Assembly: GCA_024195265.1 (NCBI GenBank)
Contig: JAJLRJ010000001.1
Location: forward strand, 1,256,410-1,320,409
Origin: Dendrophyllia cribrosa
Taxonomy: Eukaryota > Cnidaria > Anthozoa > Scleractinia > Dendrophylliidae
Length of the DNA stretch: 64,000 nt
Direction: 5' to 3'
Shown: piece after piece, positions 23,101-33,800 of the stretch
How the letters are laid out: every line of letters starts with the position of its first letter
Position numbering within the stretch: the first letter of the stretch is position 1
Translations under genes and position numbers: made by a program
The notes under the pieces: generated by a model
The model's input: the letters and a program-made list of their open reading frames with translations, nothing else
What the model was told of the DNA's origin: nothing
Databases searched by the model: none

Positions 23101-23771
23101 GGTTCAAATCCCATTCAGGGCAAATTTTCTTTCAAATATTAAATATATAGATGCAATTAGGATGCCACTGGCTACCAGAGAATAGGGTTAACCAGGGTTA
23201 ACTAAGACTTTTAACGCTCAGATTTAACGTTGGCAATGTGCTTGTTAACCAGGGATGTAATGATTAGGTGGTCTCATACATCCAGCTTTTTAAAGCTGGA
23301 TGTATGAGAATCAAGGTATTAAAATCAAGGTATTAAAATACCTTGATTCCGAGTTAAACCATTATTGTCATTAGGTTCGATTCTGGAATGCCGGTATTGA
23401 GACCGATAAGTTAGACTTCGATATGAGGTTAAATGTTCAGTCTTTAGTTTAACTACGTGTTTAGCATCTATCTTGAACGTTTAAAATGTATAGATATATA
23501 TACGATTAAGACTACCTGGAATGGTAGTAAAGATTTTATTCCAAATATCACGCTGGGCTATTTCATGTGCATATTTTAAATTTTTCTATTAGCGAAATTC
23601 ATTTGCATCATTTTACTGCATTCTTTGGTTGGAATTCCCCTCATGCCAATCTCTTCGAAGACTGCTCACAAACTACAATGAACTGATGTACCTTTACTTA
23701 CCTCTACTTATCAAAAGTTGCTGTATAAATAGAATGACAGGAAAGCTGTAACCGTTCATCCTTCTTCTCAT
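15443..23771 (-). CDS. ASTL-3: secreted astacin metalloprotease with long basic tail
   Basis: Seven minus-strand exons: 23702-23759 (signal peptide; an upstream in-frame ATG would extend it to 23771), 22809-22898, 21470-21649, 19554-19674, 18981-19168, 16936-17163 and 15443-15906. Starting at 23759 they sum to 1329 nt, 442 aa plus stop, in frame throughout. I chose the second ATG because it gives a 58-nt first exon identical in length to ASTL-2. Order: hydrophobic signal (FPVILFIQQLLIS), short pro-segment with MYDQERE, Asp-switch YFEGD, catalytic domain with [18 protein letters not shown] and Met-turn YDSVLHY, closing Cys in LLYNC, then a tail of about 150 residues rich in Lys, Ser and Asp/Glu that starts with LWDRPL...[13 protein letters not shown]. 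The tail has no known domain. The role is a secreted zinc endopeptidase; the substrate is unknown. No minus-strand AATAAA or ATTAAA occurs in the 400 bp after the stop. Confidence 0.88.
16265..16730. repeat. GGGACACTGTCCCGCC-family MITE with internal hairpin
   Basis: The outer ends AAAGGGACACTGTCCCGCC (16270) and GGGACACCGTCCCTAAAGG (16709) are inverted repeats. The centre is a very tight palindrome, 16446-16529 against 16537-16620, with the outer part GACCAAAGAGACAAAATAAC and the inner part CAGGCGGCAGGAGCCC. A relative lies at 21846-22655. Both are in ASTL-3 introns. Confidence 0.8.
17219..17305 (+). repeat. Interrupted poly-G / GGGA tract
   Basis: G runs broken by GTGGGGGA and AGAGAGGGAGTGGATG occupy this piece of an ASTL-3 intron, including a duplicated AGGGAGTGGATG. 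The purine-only plus strand could form triplex or quadruplex structures and is liable to assembly error. Confidence 0.8.
17367..17655. repeat. Short TIR element with TAGCCTGC ends
   Basis: The left end TAGCCTGCGTGGCAGGCTA and the right end GACGCCTGCATCGCAGGCTA are inverted copies. The 290-bp interior is non-coding and contains GGCGCTAAAAAGGAGAGGGGAG near the left end, answered by CCTTTCCCTCTCTCCCC near the right. It is MITE-like and lies inside an ASTL-3 intron. Confidence 0.6.
17663..18890. repeat. Foldback element beginning TTAAGGTGGCTC
   Basis: The left end TTAAGGTGGCTCCATATAGTTT matches the ends of the TTAA-flanked elements at 31358-33621 and 53941-55883. Inside is a strong inverted repeat with 164-bp arms, 17891-18054 and 18212-18375, outer ends CAATAAACTGCAGGG / CCCTGCAGTTTATTG. 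I could not find a matching right terminus, so the right boundary is a guess. It lies between exons 5 and 6 of ASTL-3. Confidence 0.55.
19690..19925 (+). pseudogene. LINE ORF2 C-terminal fragment
   Basis: The plus strand encodes FQVIGIKLWNSIPVEIRD before a stop, then out-of-frame remains of a closing helix. The phrase 'G-x-KLWNSIP-x-EIR' is a common C-terminal signature of invertebrate non-LTR retrotransposon polymerases (CR1/L2-like), known from family knowledge. It sits antisense in an ASTL-3 intron and is 5'-truncated and decayed. No poly-A tail or target duplication was identified. Confidence 0.6.
20079..20117 (+). repeat. Poly-C tract
   Basis: A run of about 28 C (20079-20106) is followed by TCCCCCTC. 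It lies in an ASTL-3 intron. It has the same character as the tracts at 5647 and 35087 and may mark the end of a degraded repeat. Confidence 0.85.
21846..22655. repeat. GGGACACTGTCCCGCC-family element, expanded copy
   Basis: It begins AAAGGGATACTGTCCCGCC and ends GGACGCTGTCCCTTTAAGG. Positions 21.88-22.20 kb align with the 16.27-16.70 kb element (shared CATCACTTTTGGCGATTT and GTGGATTACAATTCATCAAA), but about 430 bp are added. The added part includes a separate hairpin at 22509-22604 (outer arm GATCCCTCGGAAAACAGTGA). It lies in an ASTL-3 intron. Confidence 0.7.
23050..23121 (+). tRNA. tRNA-like sequence (SINE head)
   Basis: The 72 nt begin GTCCTGA and end TCAGGGC, pairing over seven acceptor positions. 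An A-box TGGTGTAGTGG and a B-box GGTTCAAATCC are present. The anticodon arm pairs poorly, so the amino-acid identity is uncertain. It lies between exons 1 and 2 of ASTL-3, on the opposite strand. A tRNA-derived SINE is more likely than a functional tRNA. Confidence 0.5.
23272..23309. repeat. Perfect 38-bp palindrome
   Basis: TCTCATACATCCAGCTTTT is followed directly by its reverse complement, with no loop. A direct duplication of AATCAAGGTATTAAA follows (23310-23340) and ends in its own small inverted repeat ACCTTGATT. It is a possible footprint of a hairpin element inside an ASTL-3 intron. Confidence 0.8.
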
Positions 23772-25730
23772 TGTTCCTACCCTGTCATATAAACCAATTT
23801 AAATCGTTAAATAGCCATTTTGCTGTCCAAGCGGCAAAAAAATAACAATTTTATATTGCACCCATAAATGAAAAATAAACAGTACGAAATGAAATTACGG
23901 CAACGAGTGAAAAATGGGATATGTGATTTATTCACCGAGGGAGTAGCCCAAGGTCAATAATCAAATATCGATCCGCGAGGATTCTAAAAATAACCCTTAC
24001 TTTTGGCTCGTCAGTTGTCCGTTATTTTATTTTTTTTTTTTCTCAGTTGATTAGATTACCGGGGCTGAAGCTGACGCAATCAAAGCCGCCCCCAGATTTT
24101 CAGACAGTTGGCAGGTTTTTTCAATATAATCACCTGAGAGAACAAAAGAAAACGAGCCATGTGGAAAATAGTCGTCGAAATGCTACTTTTGTTACCGTCA
24201 AACGTCAAAGCTTATACGAACCCCCATTCATCTTATATCTTTTATCTTCTATCAATTGCTATCTTTTATCATTTTTTATACAATGTTTTCGAGCTCGAGC
24301 GTATTTGCCAACTGTTTATTCAGCATAAAGTCGGTTCAGCATATATAACAAACTTTGAAACGTTAGAGCTGTATGAATTGTTCAATAGAATAAGAAATAT
24401 CTGGCAGTTTAAGGGCATATAACAAATTATTTCTATAACATCGCCATTTTAAATACTTACTACTTTACTAAAATCAATTTCGCCCAGTGTTTGTAAATTT
24501 ATTTGTATAATTAGGAGTTAATATCTGCCCTGGTGTTTTTAATTTTTAATATGACCCCATGCCACAATGAAGAAAACGAAAAATACCAACAAATAGACTG
24601 GTAAAATATAAACTTTCAGAAATTAACGTTTTGGGCCCATTGGCTTTTTAGCACGCAAAGGAAAATGAAGATAAAGAAAAAGATTTTGTTAGGACCGAGG
24701 TGAAATAGGGACAAGAAATTGCATCGTGCCACTGAATTACTGCAATGCTGTGAGACTAAATTTAGTACCTGTTTAACCAACAAAAGGATGATAAAGTGCC
24801 CTAATGGTAAACCGTGTCTCGTTTACTTTAATCAGCTTAATTAAAATACGTATTACTTTATTTCTAAATTACTGAGAGAAATGCAATGATATAAAATGTT
24901 GTCGACTGGAAATTAGAAATTATAGTTTGACAAGAGTTTAAACTACATATATTTACCGACAATGCATTCATTGAAAAGCAAGCTCCAGTTAATATATATA
25001 TGTAAATACAAAGAATAAATCAAACATTACCTATTGTATTGTTCAGTGGTAGTCTATTCCGTGTGACTTGCTCCTATACAACCGATAAAAAAGTCTCACC
25101 GACGTTTCTGTTTTAAGCGATGGTCTGCCCGATCAAAGAGAGAGAGCGTGTAACGACATGCAAGCTGATTGGTGGAGCGGTTATGTTGTTAAGCAGGTAC
25201 TTGTCATTGTTGAGATCACTTAACTAAACGACGTTTGGACGTGGGTTTAACAAAACGCGGCCTAAACCGTTTATAATCTGGCTAGCCTGAAATTTTAGAC
25301 GTGACGTTAACTATTAACAGAGTCAAGATGGTATAAATTATAACACAAACAAAAACTCATTTATTTAAACTTATCCGCTCAAATTCCTTACAAAGTCCGC
25401 AGATTTCGCGTTAAAATTTGAGAACAGTCCTTAAGGTTTGTCGACTAAAATCTAAAACGCCTTGATTTTCGATGGTAGAAATTTAAACATAAAACTGATC
25501 AAGCTTCCACTTCCATATTTGGAAACATTAACCTATTAAAGTCTTCAAGTACGTCCAAACGTGAACGATAAGAAAAAAAAACATCAAAAGATTCGTTGTG
25601 AAAACTCCACTGAACGTTCACAAGGGTGCTCGCAAATAAATTGCCCTCTGTAAAAATACTAGACTGCGAGTAGTCCCATATTTTTCTTGTTGTTAGTCGA
25701 GCGAGTACGCGCGCGGTCTACAAGCGGCAA
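23772..25730. other. ASTL-3 upstream region, no gene seen
   Basis: This is the start of the roughly 4-kb spacer between ASTL-2 and ASTL-3. Open frames at 24047-24422 overlap and carry no motif. A TTTATATG box lies about 20-30 bp before the first ATG of ASTL-3, too close to call as a TATA box with confidence. Confidence 0.45.
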
Positions 25731-25913
25731 TACACCACTTTCATAATGGCGGCCGATTTATTTATTCTTTTATATGTATGTTAATTAGCCTTTCTGGCCT
25801 CGTTGGGGTGTGCAAAATTCAAAAGAATTTTTACTCTAAAACGAGGCCAGTGAGGCTAATTAACATACATATAAAAGAATAAATAAATCGGCCGCCATTA
25901 TGAAAGTGGTGTA
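25731..25913. repeat. Hairpin MITE
   Basis: Arms of 74 bp (25731-25804 and 25840-25913) are near-perfect reverse complements, with outer end ACACCACTTTCATAATGGCG and inner GGCCTCGTT / AACGAGGCC, around a 35-bp loop. It is compact and non-coding. Confidence 0.85.
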
Positions 25914-26484
25914 TAGGGACTTTAAGATACAGGAACGCGGACGCCGCCAGAGACGACCGGAAGTAATTATTAACTTTTGAAGTTCACTGCGCATGACAAA
26001 AAGCCCAATTTGTCGCGTTCTTGCTTGCGACGGACGTGACACAAAGAAGTTTCGCGTTTCTGGTAAAACGTGAGTATTTTTATGGTCTTTATGGGTTTTA
26101 TTCGACCTTTCATTTAACACTATTTGAGTTTTTCGAAACCTTGAACATTTCTTTTAGCAGTGTTAGTGATAAAACTGAACTTGGGCGCTTTTACTCTGAG
26201 GTAAACAAGCATATCCAGCGAAGCTCAGAGGATATCGATGCCGTGCTCAAAGCCCAAGTGCGTGTATAAGTCTTAAGCTTACTTGTCACTCGAAAAATTC
26301 TTCAGCAATCATTTTCTTTGTTTTTGTTTTGTTTTTTTGTATTTCTTCTTCATTTAAGAGTGTATTTAGAATTTGTTTGTATTTCGTGTAGAAATAAAAC
26401 CAGCACAAATGACAACATACTGAATATAATTGTACACGAGCGAAGCGAAATGAATAAAGCTTATAAGCTTAATTTTGCTTTAGG

Positions 26485-26885
26485 CTAATATTTTTGACAT
26501 AAGAGGCCTTCTGCTCCCTCGCAAACCGTTCCTTGTTGACATGTGAAGACGGCAGGAATGTCAAATGCATCTACTAGTCGGGAAATATGACTTTTCCACC
26601 CTAAAGTTGGCTTTAATTTGCACTCGGCTTCATTCTTGTCCTGCAAATGAAATCTCGGATATTCATCGTAAGGAAAATCCAAATTGTTGGATGTGTTTTC
26701 TTCGTAAAGCAGCATGAACTCCACATCGGTGATAAAACCGTTTCGAGATGACTTATAAGCAACGCTTCTCGAGTTTCTTTGAATGAAGCCGTAACTGGAG
26801 GAAACTTCGCGTTGCCGCTCGCAGACACAACACATTAGAGAGCTTAAGCAACGACGAGACAACGCCATGGAAAACGTCACTTGAA
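26485..26885 (-). pseudogene. PIF/Harbinger (HARBI1-like) transposase N-terminal fragment
   Basis: The minus-strand frame contains LDFPYDEYPRFHLQDKNEAE, then a stretch ending IPAVFTCQQGTVCEGAEGLL. The pattern 'F-R...I..L..A..IP..F.C.QGT.C.G.EGL' matches, in my knowledge, the region ahead of the DDE domain in HARBI1-like nucleases common in cnidarian genomes. The frame breaks right after EGLLCQKY, where the family continues with a conserved 'LCILLKR' stretch, so this is a truncated, dead copy. The catalytic DDE part is absent. Confidence 0.6.
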
Positions 26886-26929
26886 AAAAGGATTCGCGCT
26901 TTTTTAAACTACTTTGCAGTTGCTCCAAT

Positions 26930-27420
26930 TTGTTTAGTTTGTTTAATGTGACTGGATTGTCCAGCAGCTGAATTTGAAGGGATGGCTTTCCAGTTAAAAA
27001 AAAAAAGGAAAATTGACCGTCGTGTGTTCACGTTCTCCACAAAACCTATAATTTGATCATTTGACGTTGTTGTTTTGCAGGGAACGGCAAAGAAATGTAC
27101 GAAAATGTAAAACGCACGTGCAACACGTACAGAGGCATTGTTTTCGCTCATTAAACCTATTGTTTTGTGCCGTTCTCGCTGCCGTCGCCGTCGTGGTTGC
27201 TTAAGCTCCCTAATCTTAACTTAGTTTTCCCGCCGCGAACACCGTACACTCGACCCAGGCCCTCTTCGACCATGGCGTTCTTCACGGCGTCCGCGTTCCT
27301 GTATCTTAAAGACCCTAATGCTGCGTGGCGCGCACGAGGAACGAGAGCGCACGCCCGAGTGTTTTTCTCGGGCTTCTCCGCTCGCCACTATGGATCCCGC
27401 GAGCGCTCGGCTTAATGAGC
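26930..27420 (-). repeat. Interspersed repeat, GAACGGCACAAAACAATAGG type
   Basis: The minus strand shows TTAAGCAACCACGACGGCGA followed by GCGAGAACGGCACAAAACAA and a long AT-rich body. I recognise this as a frequent coral dispersed repeat, from memory and not searched. The GC-rich left part (27230-27410) reads on the minus strand like a fragment of a protein-coding gene, with RYRNADAVKNAMVEEGLG, which vaguely recalls an RNA-recognition motif, but the frame is broken. Unresolved. Confidence 0.4.
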
Positions 27421-27744
27421 TAAAAGAAAAGTACGAGATCGCTCGCAGTCTATAAAAAATACAGATTTGTTTAAAAGTGAGAGAACAGAAGAGAGAACTT
27501 ATAAACCTTTTATTTAAAATTGCACACAGTTTGCAGAGTGAAGACTAAAATACATTGTATGAAAAGAACTCAACTACAATTATAGGGATATAAAATATTT
27601 TGTATACAGGACATGTACAATATATAATTGCTTCACAGATTAATGCGGCTTTAAAGTTCTCAATCGATGACCACAATTGAACAATTATGCCACAATATTG
27701 TATTTTTTTCTATTTTCCCTGTTTATACGGATGCCAATCCTTCC

Positions 27745-27800
27745 GTCACATGCATTAAAAAGCAGTTGTACGTTTTCTCGTACATCCATAGCACTTAGTT
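27745..27800 (-). pseudogene. Relic of an astacin terminal exon
   Basis: On the minus strand, just behind the ASTL-2 stop, the sequence reads LSAMDVRENVQLLFNAC. This parallels LSALDVQKGQLLYQC, which ends the catalytic domain in ASTL-1; the nucleotides also match (AGTGCTATGGATGTACGAGA against AGTGCTTTGGATGTACAGAA). The zinc site and Met-turn are not seen nearby. It is best explained as the leftover 3' exon of a lost array member, or of an alternative last exon of ASTL-2. Confidence 0.6.
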
Positions 27801-27813
27801 AATTCTTTGTGTC

Positions 27814-30800
27814 TTATTTCCCTTTCTTGTTGATTGTTACGTCTTTGTTAAATGACTCCTCTGTCATTTGAGGATGTTTGCGTTTGTGTTGTTGTACTTT
27901 GCTTTTTCTAAGCACCTTGATTTCGTGTTCACGGAGTGGTCGATCCCATAACTTCTTCTCTGAAGATCCTTTCATTGTTGTATTTTGTCCTTTTAAGTTA
28001 TCATCGAAGTAACCTGCATGTGTAAGAGAAAAAAAGAAAATGATTAATGGATACGCCATGTGATGAAATAAGTCTGGCTTGCAACAATTGTCTTTTTTCG
28101 TTTTTGACCTCGGATACATCTTTGATATCAAAACTTTGATTTAATTTAAAACGATTCACAACGATGCCAAGAAGAAAGTTTTGCGAGCGTTCTTAAAATT
28201 CAGTAGTGCATATAAAGCAAAGAATATTAATACGAAAACTGCAAAGCGGGGTGGGAGACGAAGGGGAGGGGAGGAGAGGGAGAGGAGGGAGGAAGGGAGG
28301 GGGGGAGGGGGGATTGGCACAAGTACCTCTCATATACTTTCGCTTTAATCTACGATGTGACAACACTATGGAATTCTTCCATCTTTAACAATCACATCAC
28401 CACGATTTAAATAGAAAAAACACTTAAAACTGTAAAATATTATCAAAATTGCAGCACCATAAGAAGGTGCTGCCCTGTAAAGCTTTCATTTGAAAGGTCA
28501 GCCTTTAGAATTTTAGCAACCGTCGATCGGTTTCTGAGTTTGGACTGTAGATTTCACTCCAAGAGTCTAAGGTCTAGGTATTTAATTTCTGATTTGTCTG
28601 ATGCTACCATACTTTCGCAGTTGTACAGCAGGTTCCCCTGTTGGGCATCTAGCGCGCTGAGACCAACTCTTTGACCAACATATGCACTGGAGTCCTTTGG
28701 TTCTATCGTTTTGAGTCCTCTTTCTCTAGTAAAAAAGAATTCTCCATAATGCATGACAGAGTCATAGTCGTATTCCACATCACGAGAGTCTACAGTTTCA
28801 AAAGTTTCCTTGTCAAAGTTCTTCTCGTATCCTGTGAAAAAAGTGGGATAAACATTTGTGTGAGCGAAAATAGTTTAGGTGGTATGTGTTTCTTTTTTAA
28901 CTCGTGAAAACGTGTTGAACGAGTTGTTGCATGTGGAGACAAATTTCACTCAATCGCTCACTCGATCGGCTGTAGACACTAAGCCTGCGGTATGTAATGG
29001 TCACCTGCCTTACCCATGGGAACGTCGTTGGAGGGAGGGGATGGTGGGGAGTTGGACGCAGGGGTGGAGGTGTCGGAGCAAAACATCCAGGAGAGGGGAG
29101 GATCATAGCAGCCTTTAATTTGTATGAGAGATGAAGGTTCCTGTGGCTCATAGCAGCCTTTGATTTGTATGGGAGATGAAGGTTCCTGTGGCTCATAGCA
29201 GCCTTTGATTTGTATGGGAGATGAAGGTTCCTGTGGCTCATAGCAGCCTTTCATTTGTATGGGAGATGAAGGTTCCTGTCTTAACTTTAAGTAAGGTCAA
29301 TATGTCTCAAAATAATTCGCAGAAAACGATTCAATAGTTATTCATTGAATTCAGTCATAACTGACTACGATATAGCTTGTCATAGTCTCAGTAATTGCCG
29401 ACGAGAACAAGCTTCCGCCATGAACATTTTTAACTGAAATAATTGAAAGCGAAAACAATCAGTGTCCTTTTGTTTTTAACCCACTGAAAGAAGTCATGTT
29501 CATCATGTTTATCATTTCATTCAATCGCAATTATTCCAAAATGTGTTCCAGTACGTCATCTTGGCATTGACTTGAGAAAGCTTTTGCCGCGCGACAGGAT
29601 TCCAGTCAAATTGGTATAATAATGCATGTGGAGTTTGAAATCTGGACATCTAGCAAACAGACAAACAATACAAATTTAATAGGATTGAAAAATCTAAAGA
29701 TCTAAATGTTTTAAAAAGCGACTTATACTCAAGTAAATTAAGGCATGGGTCTCCTGCCATTTCACGCAAAAAGTGAGGGGGTGGTCTATCTTTTGAATCT
29801 TTATCCATAAGAACGAAACACTTTGGCAGAATAAACAGTTTGCAAATGTGGTAATTTTCGTAAGCAGAAAATATGGAAATTAAACCACGCGACTTGTCAG
29901 GGCTATTTTTAGCTGAAAAATCATCTTGTACACAAAATGGGAAAACTTTTTACTATTTCCTGGAGTCTGCCATCAGCTTTATGATTTTAAGGCCACAAGG
30001 TACATCATTTCTGTGCTTGGCAACTTTAAGATAATTTAAAAGAAAGGCAGGAAAAAAGAAATAACTGTTATGGGGGACTGGGCACTAGTACAAAGTACCG
30101 TTTATTTTCAAACGTAATGAAATATTCAACAATTGCCAAGTACAGATCTTTTGTTGCTCCTCTTAGGACTTATCTGGTAGTAGTGAAGTTTATTTACGGT
30201 TGTCATAAACTGTTCCCATCTTTGATTTTGGTTTTTGTGGCCGTATCAAGTCACGTGACCTAATTTACACATCTTCTATATGCTAAAATTACTGCGTTTA
30301 CAAACTCTTCAGTATTCCAAAGTTTTATGTTTTTATGGCTAAAGCCTCCGAAGATAGACCACCCCCTACCTTTTTTCGAAAATAACTGTTGACCCATGCC
30401 TTAATATACCTGAGTAAGTGACAAATCTTAGTACTTACCGATTTCAACATTGTCCCAGAGAACGGTGACATAGTCATCACGGTCTGGTCGACTGTGCTCA
30501 TGAAAGAAACCCAAGGAATGCGCAACTTCATGCACAATATTACCGTGTTTGCATACAATGCTACCATCTGAGTTTCCTACTGAAATTGATTGTCTGCCAC
30601 CAATACGTCCCACATACGAAGAGCATCTGAAGAAACAGACACGAATGAAAAAGCAGCAGCTGTTATTTTTAAAAATCTTCACCCAGCTTGTTTGCGATTT
30701 AAAGGGCTAGATCTCTCTAAAAAAACGATCAATAATCCAGTTTCCCAGACTAAACCAACTCGAGATTTACGTTTCAAATGAACGTTTCAAGATGACAGAC

Positions 30801-33800
30801 CGAAAATGGCGGCTTTACGCTTTAGTGACGCCAGTCACGTCATCTGTTGTCATTATAGACACATGGTTATCTTAATTTGTATAGGACACCTTGGAGTGTC
30901 AAGTCTCTCAACAAATAAGGCTGAAATATGAAAAGTGGTGGGCCGAGTTATGAAAGCGTTATAATAGCACAGGTCGTACGTACCCTATCTCGTAGATAAA
31001 CTCCATGTAATCTTCGTCATCATCAGTCTTTTCTCTAAATTGAATGCAAGTTTTGTCACTCCACTCACCTATTGCTGACTCGATATAACTACGACTTTCA
31101 TCGCCTGCAATAGCATACAGCTGTAGGTATAACTGATCCTTGCAGTAATATTGCAGTTTGAGCAAAAACAGTACACACGTTATGTAAGTTCAAATGCAAG
31201 TGCAATGGTCGAAGGTTATACTTGGCCTGCCGGGAAAAGGATAAGGGTCTGTACCAACTGATTGCAGAATATCACTTGTTAAGTAAGAGGAAACAAATGT
31301 GCTGAAGGAATGATCATTCATAGTTCTCTCACGAACATGGAAATTTAAAATCAAAGTTTAAGATGGCTCGATATAGTATTTTGGTTTCCCTGTATAGTAT
31401 ATTTGGAGGCAAAACAATTAGAGTTATACTTTGCGGATCGTCATCACATTTTACCCCGAAATCAAGATAATATTACAGTATTAATTTGCCATACATGTAT
31501 CGAGGTTGGCGTTGCCATGGCAACGCCATTGGGCTTTTAAGTAGGGCCTCAAAACAGACATATCTTCAATTATCTTTAAAATTCCACGGTGAATTCTGTT
31601 TAAATTTTGCATACGGCCTTCGACCCCTGTGTTCTACCCGAGTACCAACTTTAAAAAAAATCTGTCAGAAATTTTAAAGAAAAAACGCATTTTTTAGAAT
31701 TCGTTGGTAATTTTTTTCTCTGTTGACAGAATTTTTTGAAAATCGCGTAAAACGCACTTTGGATAGAACGAAGTCAACATGCAAAAAATGAAAAAAATTT
31801 ACCGAGCGGAAGCGGAAGTGTGGACTTCGAAAGTTTCAAATTTCTGAAAATTTTGACACGACAAGATCGGCAATTACGCATGCGTGGCAGTTGTCACGCC
31901 ACTCCTCCACGCAGATTTTGTGGTCGATTTGCGGATGTTATTCTTGTTTATTCATTTATAGACAAATCTCTTTCGCGCTGTGCAGCTTTTTGTGAGATAG
32001 AAACTGTTATCTTTTGGATGAATCGTGTCTAGTAATGGCTGGTACATCACTTGCCTTCGAAATGATTAACAATTCTGGCTAAAATCGCTGGATGCTTTGT
32101 TCCTTGTGGTGTGGATGGAATCGCTGCTGTCGGCGCTCTGCTCAAAATTGCGAGCCTCTCTAGGGACGCTGTAAGTCCTGGTAGGACAGGCCACTTTCTG
32201 CAATTTTTTGTGGGAGGCTTTGCTTTACCAGCCCATTATTACTCTGAGAAAAGATGTTATCCCTGAAATTGCACACGCTGGGAGCGTTCGTCTAAAAATA
32301 CCATGTCTTCGAAAGCGAAGGAGGCGGGATTTACATTGCCGTTGTTTACAACGACGGGGACTGAAATAATAATAAATACGCGATGGAGAGCAAAGACATC
32401 TTCCAAAGCATCATGTGCTAAAAAGCTCTTCATTAAAAACAGATTTTAAAACCGATGGAAGATTGCTTCCACAGGGCTTTCCTCCCGGATTGAGCGATTT
32501 ATTCGGGTGTTTTGACAAGGTGAAGACTGTCGGCGAATAGAATTTTTCATGGATGAAAGTGTTTCTTTGAACTCATGCCTAACTGATAGGAGCCTCTGCG
32601 GAGGAGAGAGCCTAAGACAGCGTAGCAATGTGGGAGTGTCAAAACAAAAGAATTGTGGCCGATCAAAACACTGTGGCAATTTGCGATAGCATTACTGGAG
32701 AGAAAAGTGGTGAAATCGCTCAGATGAACAGTATGCACTGGAACGTTTTCTTTGAGCAAAGTTTTCTGGCCATTTATCGATTCCACTGACAGTTTGTTAA
32801 ATCGAGAAGCGTAGTAGCTGATATTGCATTTTGGGAAAATGCACATAGTAATTGTAAGTGTTTACCTGTTTAGTTATAGCTGCTATTTTATCTAACGAAG
32901 TTGTCTCCGTGTCAAAAACTACAAATTGATAATCACTGTAGCCGTGTTGTTGTGTCTTTTCTTGAACGCCAGATCGAAGATTTCCTAATTTTCTCCTTTG
33001 AGTATTTCTGATTTGCTGCTTCATTAAAAGCCATACAACGTCTGCTTCCTGTTTGCTTTTTATTTCCTCTGGTGGTTCGTAGCTGGATAACCCTTTTTTG
33101 TGCATTTTCTTATATAATTGATGACGAGAATCGACCACAAATGTCATGCAGTGTGTGGGAACTTCGTCGCGCACACACTCTGTTGCTGTTTGTTCTTATT
33201 AGAAGATGAACTGTCTTTCCCAACACATTCTGCATTACCTTTTTTAATAGAGTTTAGATTAAGAAAATACACTGCCCCTAAAAACAGCCCAAAATAAACG
33301 GAGGAAAATTGCGTCGATGCGGGGCTGAGTTGTCGATCGAGAAACCATTCTTCACTGCATTCTTGTCAGGGAACTTTAACCGCCCTGTTTTCTTTTTCTC
33401 GGTAAATCACATTACCACCAAAGAAAGAAGAATGTAAACCTAGCTTGCATACACGCGAAAAACACAGTCAACCAGGCCGGCGCAAAAATAAAATTGCGAA
33501 AGGAGTGTTGCGGCCATGTTTGTTTATCTTTTTTCTTGCATGACTCAAATTTTTAAAAGTCCCGCGGGTAAATTAGAACCCAATCTGCGCGCGCCAAAAA
33601 AACTATATCGAGCCACCTTAATGTTTGTTCTCAGAGTTATTTGGTTCCACACCCTTCATTAATCAACGATCAACGAACGTACGTACTACATTGGCTGAAC
33701 ATTTCTAGGTGGACTAGAAGAGACAACATAGAAAGTATTATGTGCCTAAATACTGTTGGCCAGGATTACAGGTTTCATCATTAAAGCAGAACTTGTTTAG

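Noticed and set aside
28897..29254. Minus-strand frames with a 15-residue repeat ([15 protein letters not shown])
   Set aside because: Product of a 45-bp tandem repeat within an ASTL-2 intron; two frames show the same periodicity and there is no start or splice context.
29107..29279. CRISPR-like repeat array
   Set aside because: Units abut without spacers and the window is eukaryotic.
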